Assembly: GCF_932526225.1 (NCBI RefSeq)
Contig: NC_064046.1
Location: forward strand, 6,001,306 to 6,065,305
Direction: 5' to 3'
Length of the DNA stretch: 64,000 bases
DNA from: Nematostella vectensis
Taxonomy: Eukaryota > Cnidaria > Anthozoa > Actiniaria > Edwardsiidae
Shown: positions 10,596 through 21,600 of the stretch, one piece after another
Layout of the letters: each line of letters begins with the position of its first letter
Position numbering within the stretch: the first letter of the stretch is position 1
Position numbers and translations under genes: made by a program
Notes under the pieces: generated by a model
What the model saw: the letters and a program-made list of their open reading frames with translations, nothing else
What the model was told of the DNA's origin: nothing
The model's database searches: none

Positions 10596-13500
10596 ATGAT
10601 ACGGTCAATTTGCCTGGGAAGGCAGGTAAGTATTTGCAATCTTTCTATTTGTGTTTTATTTGTAGTCGCACACGTGCCATCAACATGGTTGTTTGAGACG
10701 AAGTAACTTATTTTTGATTAAAGAGCACCCTGGGTACCAGAGGCTTCGAGCTTCGCGGCGACAACGATTTTAGCGAAGCAAACTTTCGCTCAAAACGTTT
10801 CACCGCGAAGCTTGGAGCCTCTGATACCCAGGGTAATGAAAGAGCGACATTTCTAGAAATTTCACAACTCGTGTCGTTGTATTTCCTGCCCTTTAGCTGC
10901 CTTCTTTTAGAGCTGTAGCAGCCATAGGCCGGAGGTGGGTTCATTTTGATGTCAGCACAAAAGAAGAGAAGAGAGTTGCCGAGACTTTGGCGTCTAAACT
11001 TGACGCATCCTGGGTTCAAGTTAGAGATATATCAGGTAGGTACATATGCTTAGTGCACTGGAACCCTGACAAATGAAAGTGGCAAGAAATCAAGCTGAAC
11101 GATGGGCCTTTAACTCTGCAATCTGCTCATGTATGCCCTGGGGTAGGGGGGGGATAGGGGTGGGGGGGGTATGCACAGACCCCACACCTACTCAACTAAG
11201 GGGTCATCAGCTTGTGGTCAGCTTATGCCATGTTTACACTTGAGCGTCAACCTAGGTTCTGTTTGTGCTTTGAACCCTGGTTAGGAGAAATGCATTTACA
11301 ATTGAAAACCTAACCTTGGTTGATGGGGAGGTGAATAGGGGTATGTAAATCCACCGATCCGCAATATTTTCGGAGCAAATCCGTGGATCCGCACAATTTT
11401 TTAGATCCGCATGGTTTGACAGAGAAGCAATAGCATCGATTGAAATTTATTTAAAATCCGAAATTCGACCATCAAAGCATTCAAAATCCGAAATCCGCGC
11501 CCAAATTGTCAACAACTCCGTGATCCGCCGTACTTCCAAAATCCGCCAATCTGCTGAAATAATCATCAAAATCCATAATCCGTGAGCATTTCGGGGCCGA
11601 ATCTGCAAACCTATTCACCCCCCCCCCTTGATCACACAGTTCAAACAGCACCAGCATTATCGATTTGAATTTTGAGGTCGAATTGCTGCTGCAATTATTG
11701 TGATTTTTCTGGCCTTTCTTGTTATTCTTGGTGGCTTCTGCTTACAAGATCCACTATAATTCAGGATGATCTTTTAGGGACTGCCTTGCCTGATGTTTTC
11801 TCTTATGTTTTTTATTTTCATTGAATTGTTTGCGCTATGGCGTTAGGGATTCGCAGTCCCTTGAATTAAAAACTAGTTTGTTGTAAAGTATCGTGTAAAA
11901 TGACCAGAAAAATGCGTGGATCTCGAAAACATGTGTTTAATCTCATGACTATTGAGTAAACACTATTTGAGGAATGACTGACACCGGGAAGTGATAGCTG
12001 ACAAAAACAGTTCGATCAGAACTTCAATATGAAGGAAAGCAATAATAACGAATGTGTACTTAAAAATGCAACCCTTAATCCTGAACAAGCAGCTGTAATC
12101 AATGCTTTGTTAGAAGCACAAGATATCTTGGAGTTGTTTCCACTGGCTTTGTTAGCGCAAAGGAGAAATCTTTGTGAGGCGGGCGTGGGTTGGGGAATTA
12201 ATGTCAAAAACAAACTTTGCCATCTTGTTTACAATTTAAATGCCTTACCTCAGTTTCACATCTTCCCAGATATATTTGCGAGGCGGGCAAAAAACTAAGT
12301 TCACAAACAAACTTTGTCATCTTATTTGTAATTTTGAGGCCTGACTAATTACGCTTTGTAAAGAGTTAAAGTAAGAAGTTAGGAAGGTGAATAAAAGAAT
12401 ATTTAGAGCCACTCTCCTACACTCCCCTCCCTCCCTCCAGGTTTTTTTGTTTTTAAGTATAAAGCTAGCCCAGGGGGGGGGATTTCAAGAAAAACTGATG
12501 GGGGTGCTTGACAGCAAAATGGGATAGCACTAAGGGCATGGTCAACAACAATGCTTACCCCTAAGAGATAGCACATTGAGTGTGGTCAGTCAAAGGAGTT
12601 TTTAACGCTAAGAAATTCCCGTTTTTATTGGCTGACGGATCCTGTATTATGTTACCTAAGAAAAAGTCAAAAGTGTTAACCGATCAGTTGACCTGTGGTT
12701 TATTGTAAAATTAGTTTCGAGCCATTGGACCACCATTTAGCGTGAGACATCCAAAAAGATAGCAGAATGGGAAAAATCCTTCTCTCCGGGTGTGAAAACC
12801 CCTGAAAAAAAAAAGCAGAATCGGAAAAATCCTAAAACACCCCCTAAGAGATAGCAGTTGGTGAGAATTTTATACCCTAAAAGACAGGTCAAGCACCCCC
12901 CCGTCTACTCTTCTGGAGAGTCCCCCTCTCCTCCCAGTTTTTTAAGGCCTTCAGCCCTAAAAAAATACGGAGAGAAAATGGTCTGTCAAATATTTCAAAT
13001 TACATTTGAATTAGTAAATAAGATGCATTGCAAGGCACTTTTTTAGTTAAGATAATTGACCACTAAATACGTGAGATTGAAAGGGCATAGCAATCTCGCA
13101 CCAAACTCATGAATCATTGAGTTAAAGAATGGAATTGGAAAAAAATTGTCACAAGGACTTAAGATTTCAAGAATCACAGCCATCATTTCCCTGATTTCCC
13201 AAATCAGGAAGAAATATGGATCTAAACATGTGAATAATCATTCTTACATAAAAACTAGGAAATACTATAATCAAATCAGTCTTTCAGGAAACAGGAGTGG
13301 CTGACTTTGCATTGATATTGGTTAAATTAAAATTAAAGGGAAGCAGAAGCTAGAAGATCTCATAAGGGTTAAGTCAAATGTTTTTCTAAACAAATAATAA
13401 AATCTTTTCACTATTTGCTATGTATAGACATTATATTTTACTAATTACTAGTAGTTTTGTATTTTTTGTTTCTTCTATTTTTTTATAAATAAATGTATAG

Positions 13501-13990
13501 GAATTAATCTTATAGTTTTCTTTTTGAGTCTGTCTACCTGTCAGTATAATTTAACAACTCTGAATAACTAGGTGCTCAGACCAATATGACTCTACTGATG
13601 TGCTCCCCTCACATGTGATGCTTAAATTGTACATTGTTGGTGATGCCTTTGGTTTTCCAATTCTAGGAGGCTGTGGTGCAATGTATGAAGTATCTGTGGA
13701 AGCTGAAGATTTCAGAGGAAAACGAATGGTCCAACAGCACAAAATTGTTAACCAGGTAAAGTTGACACAAGTTGTCTTCATTTGATTTGTTTTTAAGTTA
13801 TTACTATCATCATCTATTATTTTTTTTACTTCTTCTTTGGATATTGCATCATTTACATATTGCTGAGTGGTTAAAGTTCAAGATATGTTTTTTGTTGTTG
13901 AAGGCTCTCTCAGAAGAGGTGAAAGCAATGCATGGCCTTAGAATAAGTACTAACATTCCGGGGGAAAAGAGAAATTACATTTCAAGCTGA
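10596..13990 (+). CDS. BOLA3: BolA-like protein 3, mitochondrial Fe-S cluster delivery factor
   Basis: Four exons, 10596..10625, 10897..11035, 13667..13755 and 13904..13990, join in phases 0, 1 and 0 and encode 114 residues. BOLA3 works with GLRX5 and NFU1 in the mitochondrial matrix, passing 4Fe-4S clusters to lipoate synthase and complex II. The start MIRSICLGRQLPSFRAV is a typical basic amphipathic targeting peptide. The BolA core follows: VRDISGGCGAMYEV, RMVQQHKIVNQAL and MHGLRI. Cys59 and His96 fall at the residues I recall as the cluster ligands of human BOLA3. The second intron is 2.6 kb and full of repeats. A likely poly(A) signal is at 14298-14303. The upstream in-frame ATG at 10512 would bury the targeting peptide behind a Lys/Arg-rich extension, so it is less likely. 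The gene is head-to-head with the C20orf96-like gene. Confidence 0.93.
10727..10834. mobile_element. 108-bp MITE with about 32-bp inverted ends
   Basis: ACCCTGGGTACCAGAGGCTT at the left end is mirrored by AAGCxTxGAGCCTCTGATACCCAGGGT on the right. The arms pair over about 32 bp with three mismatches. The element sits in BOLA3 intron 1 and could fold almost completely in the pre-mRNA. Confidence 0.8.
11340..11628. repeat. ATCCG-motif dispersed repeat
   Basis: The words ATCCGC, ATCCG and AAATCCG occur about a dozen times at irregular spacing, from TCCACCGATCCG to GGGGCCGAATCTGC, ending in a C-tract. There is no coding frame. It is in BOLA3 intron 2 and is probably a degenerate transposon-derived repeat. 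Confidence 0.5.
12480..12905. repeat. CCCTAAGAGATAGCA-type repeat
   Basis: The words CCCCTAAGAGATAGCA, AAGCAGAATCGGAAAAATCCT and ACCCTAAAAGACAGG alternate in this part of BOLA3 intron 2. A similar combination in reverse orientation is seen at about 60815-60905, and shorter matches occur at about 34880-34935. It is non-coding. Confidence 0.55.
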
Positions 13991-14630
13991 TATATACATA
14001 TATATATATAGTATGTTGATAGTGTACATTGAAATGAAATTCTATTAGAATCTACAGATTTCATTTATGTTTTTTATACTTAATTGCGGTATTGTGTCAC
14101 CTAGAACAGTGCATACTCTAGCCAAGAATATGATTGTATGCTGAGGGTATTGTTATAGATAGACTTCAGTCATCTAAAAGTAAAGTGTACATTGAGGACA
14201 AGTATGGCTGTGAATTTAGCTATTTGACCAAATAAGAGGGAAGTTTTTATGCTACAAACAAAATTTAAATGTAACTGTTTTTTTGTAAAATTTGTGAAAT
14301 AAATGAAAATTTCTGTTATTCAGTTGCACATATCGACCACAGGTCGGATGTTTACACACATTAATGTCTCTGTTCCCTACTAAATCCAGGAGTAAAACTG
14401 ATAAAATGCACACTTGTTTTCCGCAAGGCATAACCATTGTGCATTATTGTGTGCTGTTAAATTTAAGTTTCCATTGTGTGTAAGTATGGGTGTGTTCTTT
14501 TGGTTCACAGCTAATTGCACAAATATGTGTGTACTTTTGGTGTACAACCAAATGTACAAGTTTGTTTGTGTAAGTATAAAAATGTACTTGTGCGCAGTTT
14601 GGGTGTATTCTTGTGCGTAGTTAAATCATA

Positions 14631-14955
14631 CCTGTCAACCTTCTCTCAAGGCTTGAGATTTTTTTGGGGAGGGCTGGGGTATATTCATTTTTTTGGGGGG
14701 GGGGTGGGTATAACCTTGAAGGTTTTTGCCGTATAGAAATCTATTGTGAACAAATCTCACAAGGGTGTTAGATAAATTGCACTACACAAGGACATTGTTT
14801 TAAATATTTTAATAGAAAATAGGCAAAATGACAATTTTCTAGAGAATATTTTTTGGGGAAGTGATAAAAATCTCTAAAAAGCGGGAGATTTGGTGCTTAA
14901 GGCGGGAGGAGTCCAAAATCTTGAGACTCCGGCCTAATGCGGGAGAGTTGACAGG
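14631..14955. mobile_element. MITE with CTGTCAAC ends, copy B
   Basis: The element begins CCTGTCAACC after TA (14629-14630) and ends GTTGACAGG before TA (14956-14957). The right subterminal block AAAATCTTGAGACTCCGGCCT matches that of copy A at 5063-5222. G-rich tracts inside suggest replication slippage. Confidence 0.75.
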
Positions 14956-15456
14956 TAAAATGCACAAGTGTCAGTGCAACTCTGTACATAATAAAGTGCA
15001 TGCATCATGCGTAGTAGGTTCTATTTCATACCATTGCTAGGCCTCATCAGTTAATATATAAATATATATTTTTTTTTCCCTACACTTGTATAACCGACTC
15101 AACTTCATGCAGGAAAGTTCTTGCTTGGAACTCCTGGAACTAGTGTGCTAGTTTTTGTTGCTTGATGAGCTATTCTCTTGTCTATATAAGAAATAATAAA
15201 AACCTTCTTCTTTGACTTTGATATGTATTATCTTGATTATAATATTACTCTGTAGCCTTGAGGTGAAAAAATAGGCCAGCACAATTGTACATGTAGCTAA
15301 GTCAAGAACTATGTACAACAATTTTAATAGTTTAAATGGTGCAGTATAGCAAAACAAAATTAGAATGTTATCACTGTAATTTCAAGCAATAGTATACACA
15401 TGGAGTAATACCTGGATGCCATAGTTTAGCTTTTACACATGTTGGTAATAGCCACT

Positions 15457-15519
15457 ACACATCATTTAGCTACGCCCACTTCACATCATTTAGCTACGCC
15501 CACTTCACATCATTTAGCC
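15457..15519. repeat. 24-bp tandem repeat
   Basis: ACATCATTTAGCTACGCCCA is repeated with a 24-bp period for about 2.6 copies, with the first copy differing by one base. Confidence 0.85.
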
Positions 15520-15698
15520 ATGCATGCGGCTCGATTTCCAGCTTATTTGTTATCAAACAGTATTCGCCCCATTAATATATTTATATACAAATATGTTTAT
15601 GTGTTTTATTTATAAACAAATATGTTTTCGCTTGTAGGCAGATGCCTTAATCTTTATGATCATCTGATAAATCATTCTTGATTTGGTTGTTATAAGAG

Positions 15699-18170
15699 TT
15701 ATAACTTTGGAGGGCTCATTTTGTAGTCTGGACTGCCAGAGGATACAGACGATCCTGAGCTATCACTATCCTGTCGCTGGATGCTCCTGTGTCTCACAAT
15801 GGAAGCCCCATCATCACTTGATGTGGGGGCAGCATGACCTACAAGCTGCCGTTGAACAAGTCTGTTGAACAACCCGTCCTTAGCTATCAGATGTGAATAG
15901 GTGCCTATCTCAGCAACTTGGCCCTTGTCAATCACGATGATGAGATCTGCCTTCTCTATAGTGCTAAGCCTGTGTGCAATGATCAGTACTGTGTGCCCTT
16001 GCAAGTTCTTGTAGATGGCATCCTGCACTAAGTGCTCACTCTCTGCATCCAGAGCACTTGTTGCTTCATCCAGCAGAAGGATTTTGGGGTTTCTTATCAG
16101 GGCTCTGGCAATTGCAATGCGCTGCTTCTGACCCCCAGAAAACTGAAGACCCTTTTCTCCTGTCTCTGTGTCATATCCTTTAGGCATGCCACTGACAAAG
16201 CTATGAGCGTTTGCTAATCTTGACACATGCTCCACAGTCTCTGGGTTGTCAGCAAGATCTTCAACACCATACGCAATGTTCTTCTTGATGGAACGAGCAA
16301 ACAGAACAGGCTCTTGTCCTACCAGGGACACCTTGTTGTGTAGGTAATAGTGGTCAAGATCTTTAACAGGTACAGCATCAATAAGGACTTCGCCTCCTGT
16401 CGGCTCGTACAGGTGTTCAAGCAAATTAATGCATGTACTCTTTCCTCCTCCACTTGGGCCAACTAAAGCGACAACCTGGCCTGGCTCTACCATGAAAGAA
16501 ACATTGTCAAGGACAGGGATATCTGGCCTTGTTGGGTAACTGAATGAGACATCTTTAAACTCTATAGCACCCTCACAGCTCAGAGGGATGACTTTGCCAT
16601 TATTTAGGATGGCTGGCTCACGGTCAATTAACTTGAATACCTTTTCTGCAGCCCCAACAGCCTCCATAAGACCAGTGTAGACATCACCAATTTCCTCCAG
16701 AGCATCAGCGAGCTCTAGTTGATAGAGAATGAATGAGACAAGGTTTCCTCCTGTAAGATACCCTTCCAGCACCAGGTGTCCTCCATAGTAAAGGATTATC
16801 ACTTCCATTGCAAGAAACATGATCTCGGTGCAGCCATTATAACCCCCAATAACAACAGCCTCTTTGATTTGTAGTTTGAATACTTCATTATTCTTTTCCT
16901 TGTAGCGATTCAACTCCCCTTGCTCATTAGCAAAGCTGCGTACTGTCTTCATGGATGAGACTACCTCAGCTGCAACTTCGTTTGTTCTTGCTATGGCATC
17001 CTGGACGGCAGTCGAAAGCTTCTTATAGTAATTCCCATACACTTCAGACAGAAAGGCAATTAGAGGAAGGCCAATCATAGTCACTACTGACAGTTGCCAT
17101 GACAACTTGAACATAAAAATACAGACTCCTGCTCCCTTGAAGACATTTCGAAGAAATACATTGACATTCAAAGACACCTGATCACTCATCTTTGTAGTAT
17201 CTGATGTTAGTCGTGATACAATCTCTCCTGTCTTGGTCTTGTCAAAGAAACTAATATCTTGGTTAACAATAGAGCCAAATAGGAGGTTGTTGATTCGGAT
17301 ATTAAATCTTGAAGCCACATAACGGAATATTGCTCCTCTAAAGCCAGCACAAATCGCTTCACCAAGACAGATCAATCCCATGGTTAAGATAGCCATCTCA
17401 AATTTCTTTTTATTCTTTTCAATAGCTATCCCATCAATTACCAAACCAGTATAATATGGGATAAATATCTGTGCTGCGCATGCTGCAACAAGAAAAAAAA
17501 ATGCTAATGCGACATAACCCATGTCTGGTTTTAGATATGAAAGCAGTTTCCATGACGATGCACTAGTAATAAATTCTTTATTCTTTTCGTTTTTTGCTTC
17601 TTGTTCTTCATTAGTGTCCAACAATAGCTCTCGCTCAAATAATTCACCACTTTCTTGGTCAGTAGAAAGGTTAGACAATGGTGCCATTCTTGACAGGATG
17701 TACCAGGAACTTGTCAACAGAAAGTTGGCAAAGACACCAAACCCACACAGACTCCAAAACCACACTTTGCTGTCAGAACTCAAATTACACTCGTAACTCA
17801 TGAGAAATTTCACCACGATGTAAATCACAAGGGATGAAGAGACGTAGAATATAGTTCGTGTTGAAGAAGAAAGTCTTTTGAAGGCTTCTCTACGATTGAA
17901 GATAGAGCCAATGATAGCCCCACATACGAGGCAACAACGAAACAAGGACATCAACCATACGTCGACAGTGCTCGAGCAAAACTTGAACTTGCCACTTGCT
18001 TCGTCAATGAACCTTGAAAAACCTCCGCCATGAAAAAATAGAGTACTTGAGGTCACGATGTCTAGGAGTAGAGAAACCACGACGAGGCCGAGCTTGAGTA
18101 AATTACTGTTAGAACGACCAGAAAGAATCTTTGACTGTGGTATAGTGGAACCGGGATTGGAACTGGCCAT
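15699..18170 (-). CDS. Half-size ABC transporter, ABCB9/TAP-like, lysosomal peptide exporter type
   Basis: One uninterrupted exon encodes 823 residues. Residues 25-160 hold about four hydrophobic segments, fitting the TMD0 that targets human ABCB9 (TAPL) to lysosomes. A six-helix ABC exporter core follows (about 210-490), then the nucleotide-binding domain. Walker A is GPSGGGKST (571-579), the Q-loop is VGQEP (Gln619), the signature is FSGGQ instead of LSGGQ (677-681), Walker B is ILLLDEATSALD (697-708), and the H-loop is IAHRLST (His733). No ATPase residue is missing. The C-tail after 780 is Ser-rich. ABCB9-type proteins form homodimers that pump peptides from cytosol into lysosomes, and TAP1/TAP2 are close relatives. 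A transporter of this length without introns, among intron-rich neighbours, could descend from a retrocopy, though it appears intact. The gene is head-to-head with VPS35. Confidence 0.93.
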   Translation of the reverse strand: MASSNPGSTIPQSKILSGRSNSNLLKLGLVVVSLLLDIVTSSTLFFHGGGFSRFIDEASGKFKFCSSTVDVWLMSLFRCCLVCGAIIGSIFNRREAFKRLSSSTRTIFYVSSSLVIYIVVKFLMSYECNLSSDSKVWFWSLCGFGVFANFLLTSSWYILSRMAPLSNLSTDQESGELFERELLLDTNEEQEAKNEKNKEFITSASSWKLLSYLKPDMGYVALAFFFLVAACAAQIFIPYYTGLVIDGIAIEKNKKKFEMAILTMGLICLGEAICAGFRGAIFRYVASRFNIRINNLLFGSIVNQDISFFDKTKTGEIVSRLTSDTTKMSDQVSLNVNVFLRNVFKGAGVCIFMFKLSWQLSVVTMIGLPLIAFLSEVYGNYYKKLSTAVQDAIARTNEVAAEVVSSMKTVRSFANEQGELNRYKEKNNEVFKLQIKEAVVIGGYNGCTEIMFLAMEVIILYYGGHLVLEGYLTGGNLVSFILYQLELADALEEIGDVYTGLMEAVGAAEKVFKLIDREPAILNNGKVIPLSCEGAIEFKDVSFSYPTRPDIPVLDNVSFMVEPGQVVALVGPSGGGKSTCINLLEHLYEPTGGEVLIDAVPVKDLDHYYLHNKVSLVGQEPVLFARSIKKNIAYGVEDLADNPETVEHVSRLANAHSFVSGMPKGYDTETGEKGLQFSGGQKQRIAIARALIRNPKILLLDEATSALDAESEHLVQDAIYKNLQGHTVLIIAHRLSTIEKADLIIVIDKGQVAEIGTYSHLIAKDGLFNRLVQRQLVGHAAPTSSDDGASIVRHRSIQRQDSDSSGSSVSSGSPDYKMSPPKL

Positions 18171-18633
18171 GTTGATCCAACAGAATCACTTGAAAATCAG
18201 CTTAAATGAAAATAAATTGTCCCCAAATTTTGTCACCGTAAAGCAATAAATATATGTACCATTTCACTGCATGTAGTGCGTGACATGGCTATGGTTTTAT
18301 AACGTGAAACTGCGCGAACATCATAGAAAACTTGTCTGACATTCTGTTGGTGCAATATCCGATCGAATATCGACTATTGATAGCTTTCTTAATTCGATGA
18401 GCTGTCGAATCCCTTATCCCAAATTTTAGATTCAAGTTTAGTCATTAGTAAGCACTACGTACATATTTGATATTTTTGTGAGTGAAAAGTAGTTTTTTTA
18501 GTTTTTTTTTTTTTAAAGCCGAACACTTATCGACTAAAAGAGGGAGCCCCGGGGATTTGGCGGGAGGGAGTGGATCCCAGTAGATCACGTGCCCTGAACT
18601 GCAGTTGAGGAAACAACCACCGCACCGAGCAAT
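18171..18633. promoter_or_regulatory. Divergent promoter region, ABCB9-like / VPS35, with TCACGTG E-box
   Basis: The start codons lie 464 bp apart. TCACGTG occurs at 18585-18591, 43 bp upstream of the VPS35 ATG. This is the core of the CLEAR element bound by TFEB/MITF-family factors that control lysosomal genes. Both flanking genes act in endolysosomes, so the site is a reasonable candidate. Function is inferred from one 7-bp word. Confidence 0.5.
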
Positions 18634-21600
18634 ATGGTGAGAAATTCTTTTTCTTACGACTTTATCGCGACCATCTAATGTACAAAATTAAAATAGAGGC
18701 TTACTCCTTTCATCCCTTTAGCCAACAGTTCAGCAGACCTCGACAGAAGACCAGGAAAAACTCCTCGATGAGGCGATCCAAGTCGTCAAGTCACAGTCGT
18801 TTCAAATGAAACGCTGTCTGGTGGGTTGTTTCCTCCTTGACTTTGCAAGTTGCTTGCACAGCGCTGAGTTATCTGATCACTGTTATTGCTCCCCCAGGAT
18901 AAAGGCAAGCTAATGGACGGGCTGAAGCATGCTTCAAACATGCTTAGTGAGCTCAGAACTTCTCTGCTTTCGCCAAAAAGTTACTACGAGCTGTGTATCC
19001 TTGTAATTCGAGCTTATTACTACATTAGCTCACTTAAGTTGATTTAGTACGATATGGTAAATATACCGAGGAAAAGTTATAATAAGCTATACATCGCCGA
19101 ACGTTCTATAACAGATATCTGAAGCTGACTAGGATACTGTTATCTAGGCGTCTACTTTCCTATTTGTACGAGACCGGAAGAGAGCAAGTATTCGAATTTC
19201 GTTGACAGGTGACGTCGGTGATTGTTTTCTATTTTAAAAAGGTGTTATGTTTTATTTTAATCCAATATACATTGGGATCAGTGGTTAAAGAATCAGTCAA
19301 TCAGTTATAAAAGCTTTGTCGCTCTGTTATTATGATCATATTGTTGTTAATTCTGATTCATTCTTATATGGTGGCAGTGGAAATAGTGCATGTATGGAGA
19401 ATACATTCCCATTTTTTTTTAAATGTTTGATTTTAATTATTTATTATGTTTCACTGTAGGTTCATCGATCAGATTAACCATCATCACCTAGCTTTTGTCT
19501 TCGCAAATTTCATTTATGTGGGTTATAGGCAATTAATTCTCACAGATTTTCTACTAATTCTGTCATAGTCTTAATGGCTAAAAAGTTGAAATATGAATTG
19601 TGCTGTTGTTTTTTATTAGTGTCAGAGGAAACAGAAGTTAGAAGCTGCTTGTTACAACAACAACAAAAAAAACATCAACGTTTTACCAGTAAAATGGAGT
19701 AATCTATGATTCCTCCCTTGATTTTTCTGGATCAAATAAGAAGGTTTTGCTTTGAAAAAAATATTTAGTTTCTATGAACCCTTTCAATTGTGTTTTTATT
19801 GTTGTTAAATTCTTTAACATGTTGACTAGACATGGCAATATCTGATGAGCTTCGCCATCTAGAGCTCCATCTCGTAGATGAGTTCCAGAAAGGTCGCAAG
19901 GTCTCTGACTTGTACGAACTGGTCCAGTATGCTGGCAACATCGTGCCAAGATTGTGAGTTTCCAATAACAGATTGAACGTTTGAAATGCTGTATAATTCT
20001 GAAGGTAAATCTACTGTTGTATTTCATTCTTGCAGATACCTGTTAATCACAGTAGGTATTGTATACATCAAAGCAAAAGAGGCTCCCAGGAAAGACATCC
20101 TAAAAGACTTGGTGGAGATGTGCAGGGGAGTACAACACCCACTAAGGGGACTCTTCCTTAGAAATTACCTGCTGCAGTCGACTCGTAACATGCTTCCTGA
20201 CATAAATGATGACAATGAGTAAGTACTGCTTTTTATGTTTTCCCGTTGTGGTCCAGGGCTCAAAGCTAATAGTTTTTACTACCTTATCACACTTTATTTT
20301 CACATTACTCTAATTTTGTGATAGGAAACTAATTGTGACCAATTATTCAGTAGCATTTAGAAAAAGTAATTTAGCAAATCTACCATTAGGTTGCTTTTAC
20401 TGATCCCTTGTGGTCACCTCACCCCTTACGTAGTCTAAGTTATTTCTCCAGCAAGTGTGTGTTAAAGCCGCATTTTCACCAGTTTACTTCCGGTCGATTA
20501 TGTAACAATCTCCTATGATTTTTCATGGAAAATGTGAAAAATATTTCAATATATTGAAATCAGTGTGTCTATTTGAAGTTTCTTTTAGGATGTGATTGGT
20601 AATTTAGAGCAGGTGGCCTGTTAAATAACTCGGATTCTTATAGATTCTTTTGTATTTTAACAGTTGAGGTTAACGTCAGACCTCCCGAAGTATACTGGTG
20701 ACAATGTGGCTTTAATATGTTGACAACCTGGTTTTCTATTCTGTTTATTTTGTTAGTTCCTTGAATTGTTTAAAGGAACTTTTATGCTTTTACCAATGAC
20801 TTTATATATAAGAGTCACCGATTGTTTAACAAAATGATGTAAAATTTGTTAGAGGAAAAAAATTTTCTCAAAAACTTTATTTAGCTGAAGTGAGTTGTTT
20901 AGTCTTATATAACCAACTATTTTGAGCCTTTTTAAATCTACTAAGTTACACAAAATCAATAATGTGACAATAGACACACTATAGATGTTAGAAAAAAACC
21001 CACCGAAATCTTAAATACTCCGCCAGATATCCAAGAAAAACCAAATTCGAATGAATGTTGCGTTATCTCGAAGGTGTCATTAATCCCATAATCCTGTTTA
21101 GTTAGCTCAAAGTGCCGTGATCAACATCCAGGGAACTTAGTTTTACGGCTTTTCCCTCTAATTAGCATACAAGCGCATCAGTATCATTATCAACGTTTTA
21201 TCCAAGGTTTATCCGTATTTATATCAACTTTATAAGCGTTTACTCTAAATTTTGCATAGTTGTAAACTATGCCAAGATTAAGTAAGAATCCTTGGCTTCC
21301 TTCGAAGAAGGCTAAGCGAGGAAGAAAGCCCAAAACAAAGAGTTGTCTCTGTTCACGGTCTTTTTAAGTTTTCTGCGCTCTTCTTTTCTTCGGTGCAAGC
21401 TCGCTTCGGTCTAGGCACCTTCCTTCCCTTGCATGACTATGATATTTGAGCACTTAAGAGTTTTCCCGCTGCATGTAGAGCGTGCAATGTGATTGGTTTT
21501 CATATATGCGGCTCTATTTGCTCTTCGTCTGTCATTACTGTCACGCTGCGTCTAATGTTTACACAACTTCAATCCCGGATATCTCGCAATCAAATTTCAC

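Larger units (their letters stand above)
13991..15698. other. Convergent intergenic stretch, BOLA3 / ABCB9-like
   Basis: No gene is seen. The stretch contains the BOLA3 3' end (AATAAA at 14298), a MITE (14631-14955) and a 24-bp tandem repeat (15457-15519). Small open frames here have no family signal. A TTTATT at about 15604-15609 could be the minus-strand poly(A) signal of the ABC transporter. Confidence 0.6.

Noticed and set aside
13551-13781. Minus-strand ORF over BOLA3 exon 3
   Set aside because: It is antisense shadow of a conserved exon with clear BolA motifs on the plus strand.
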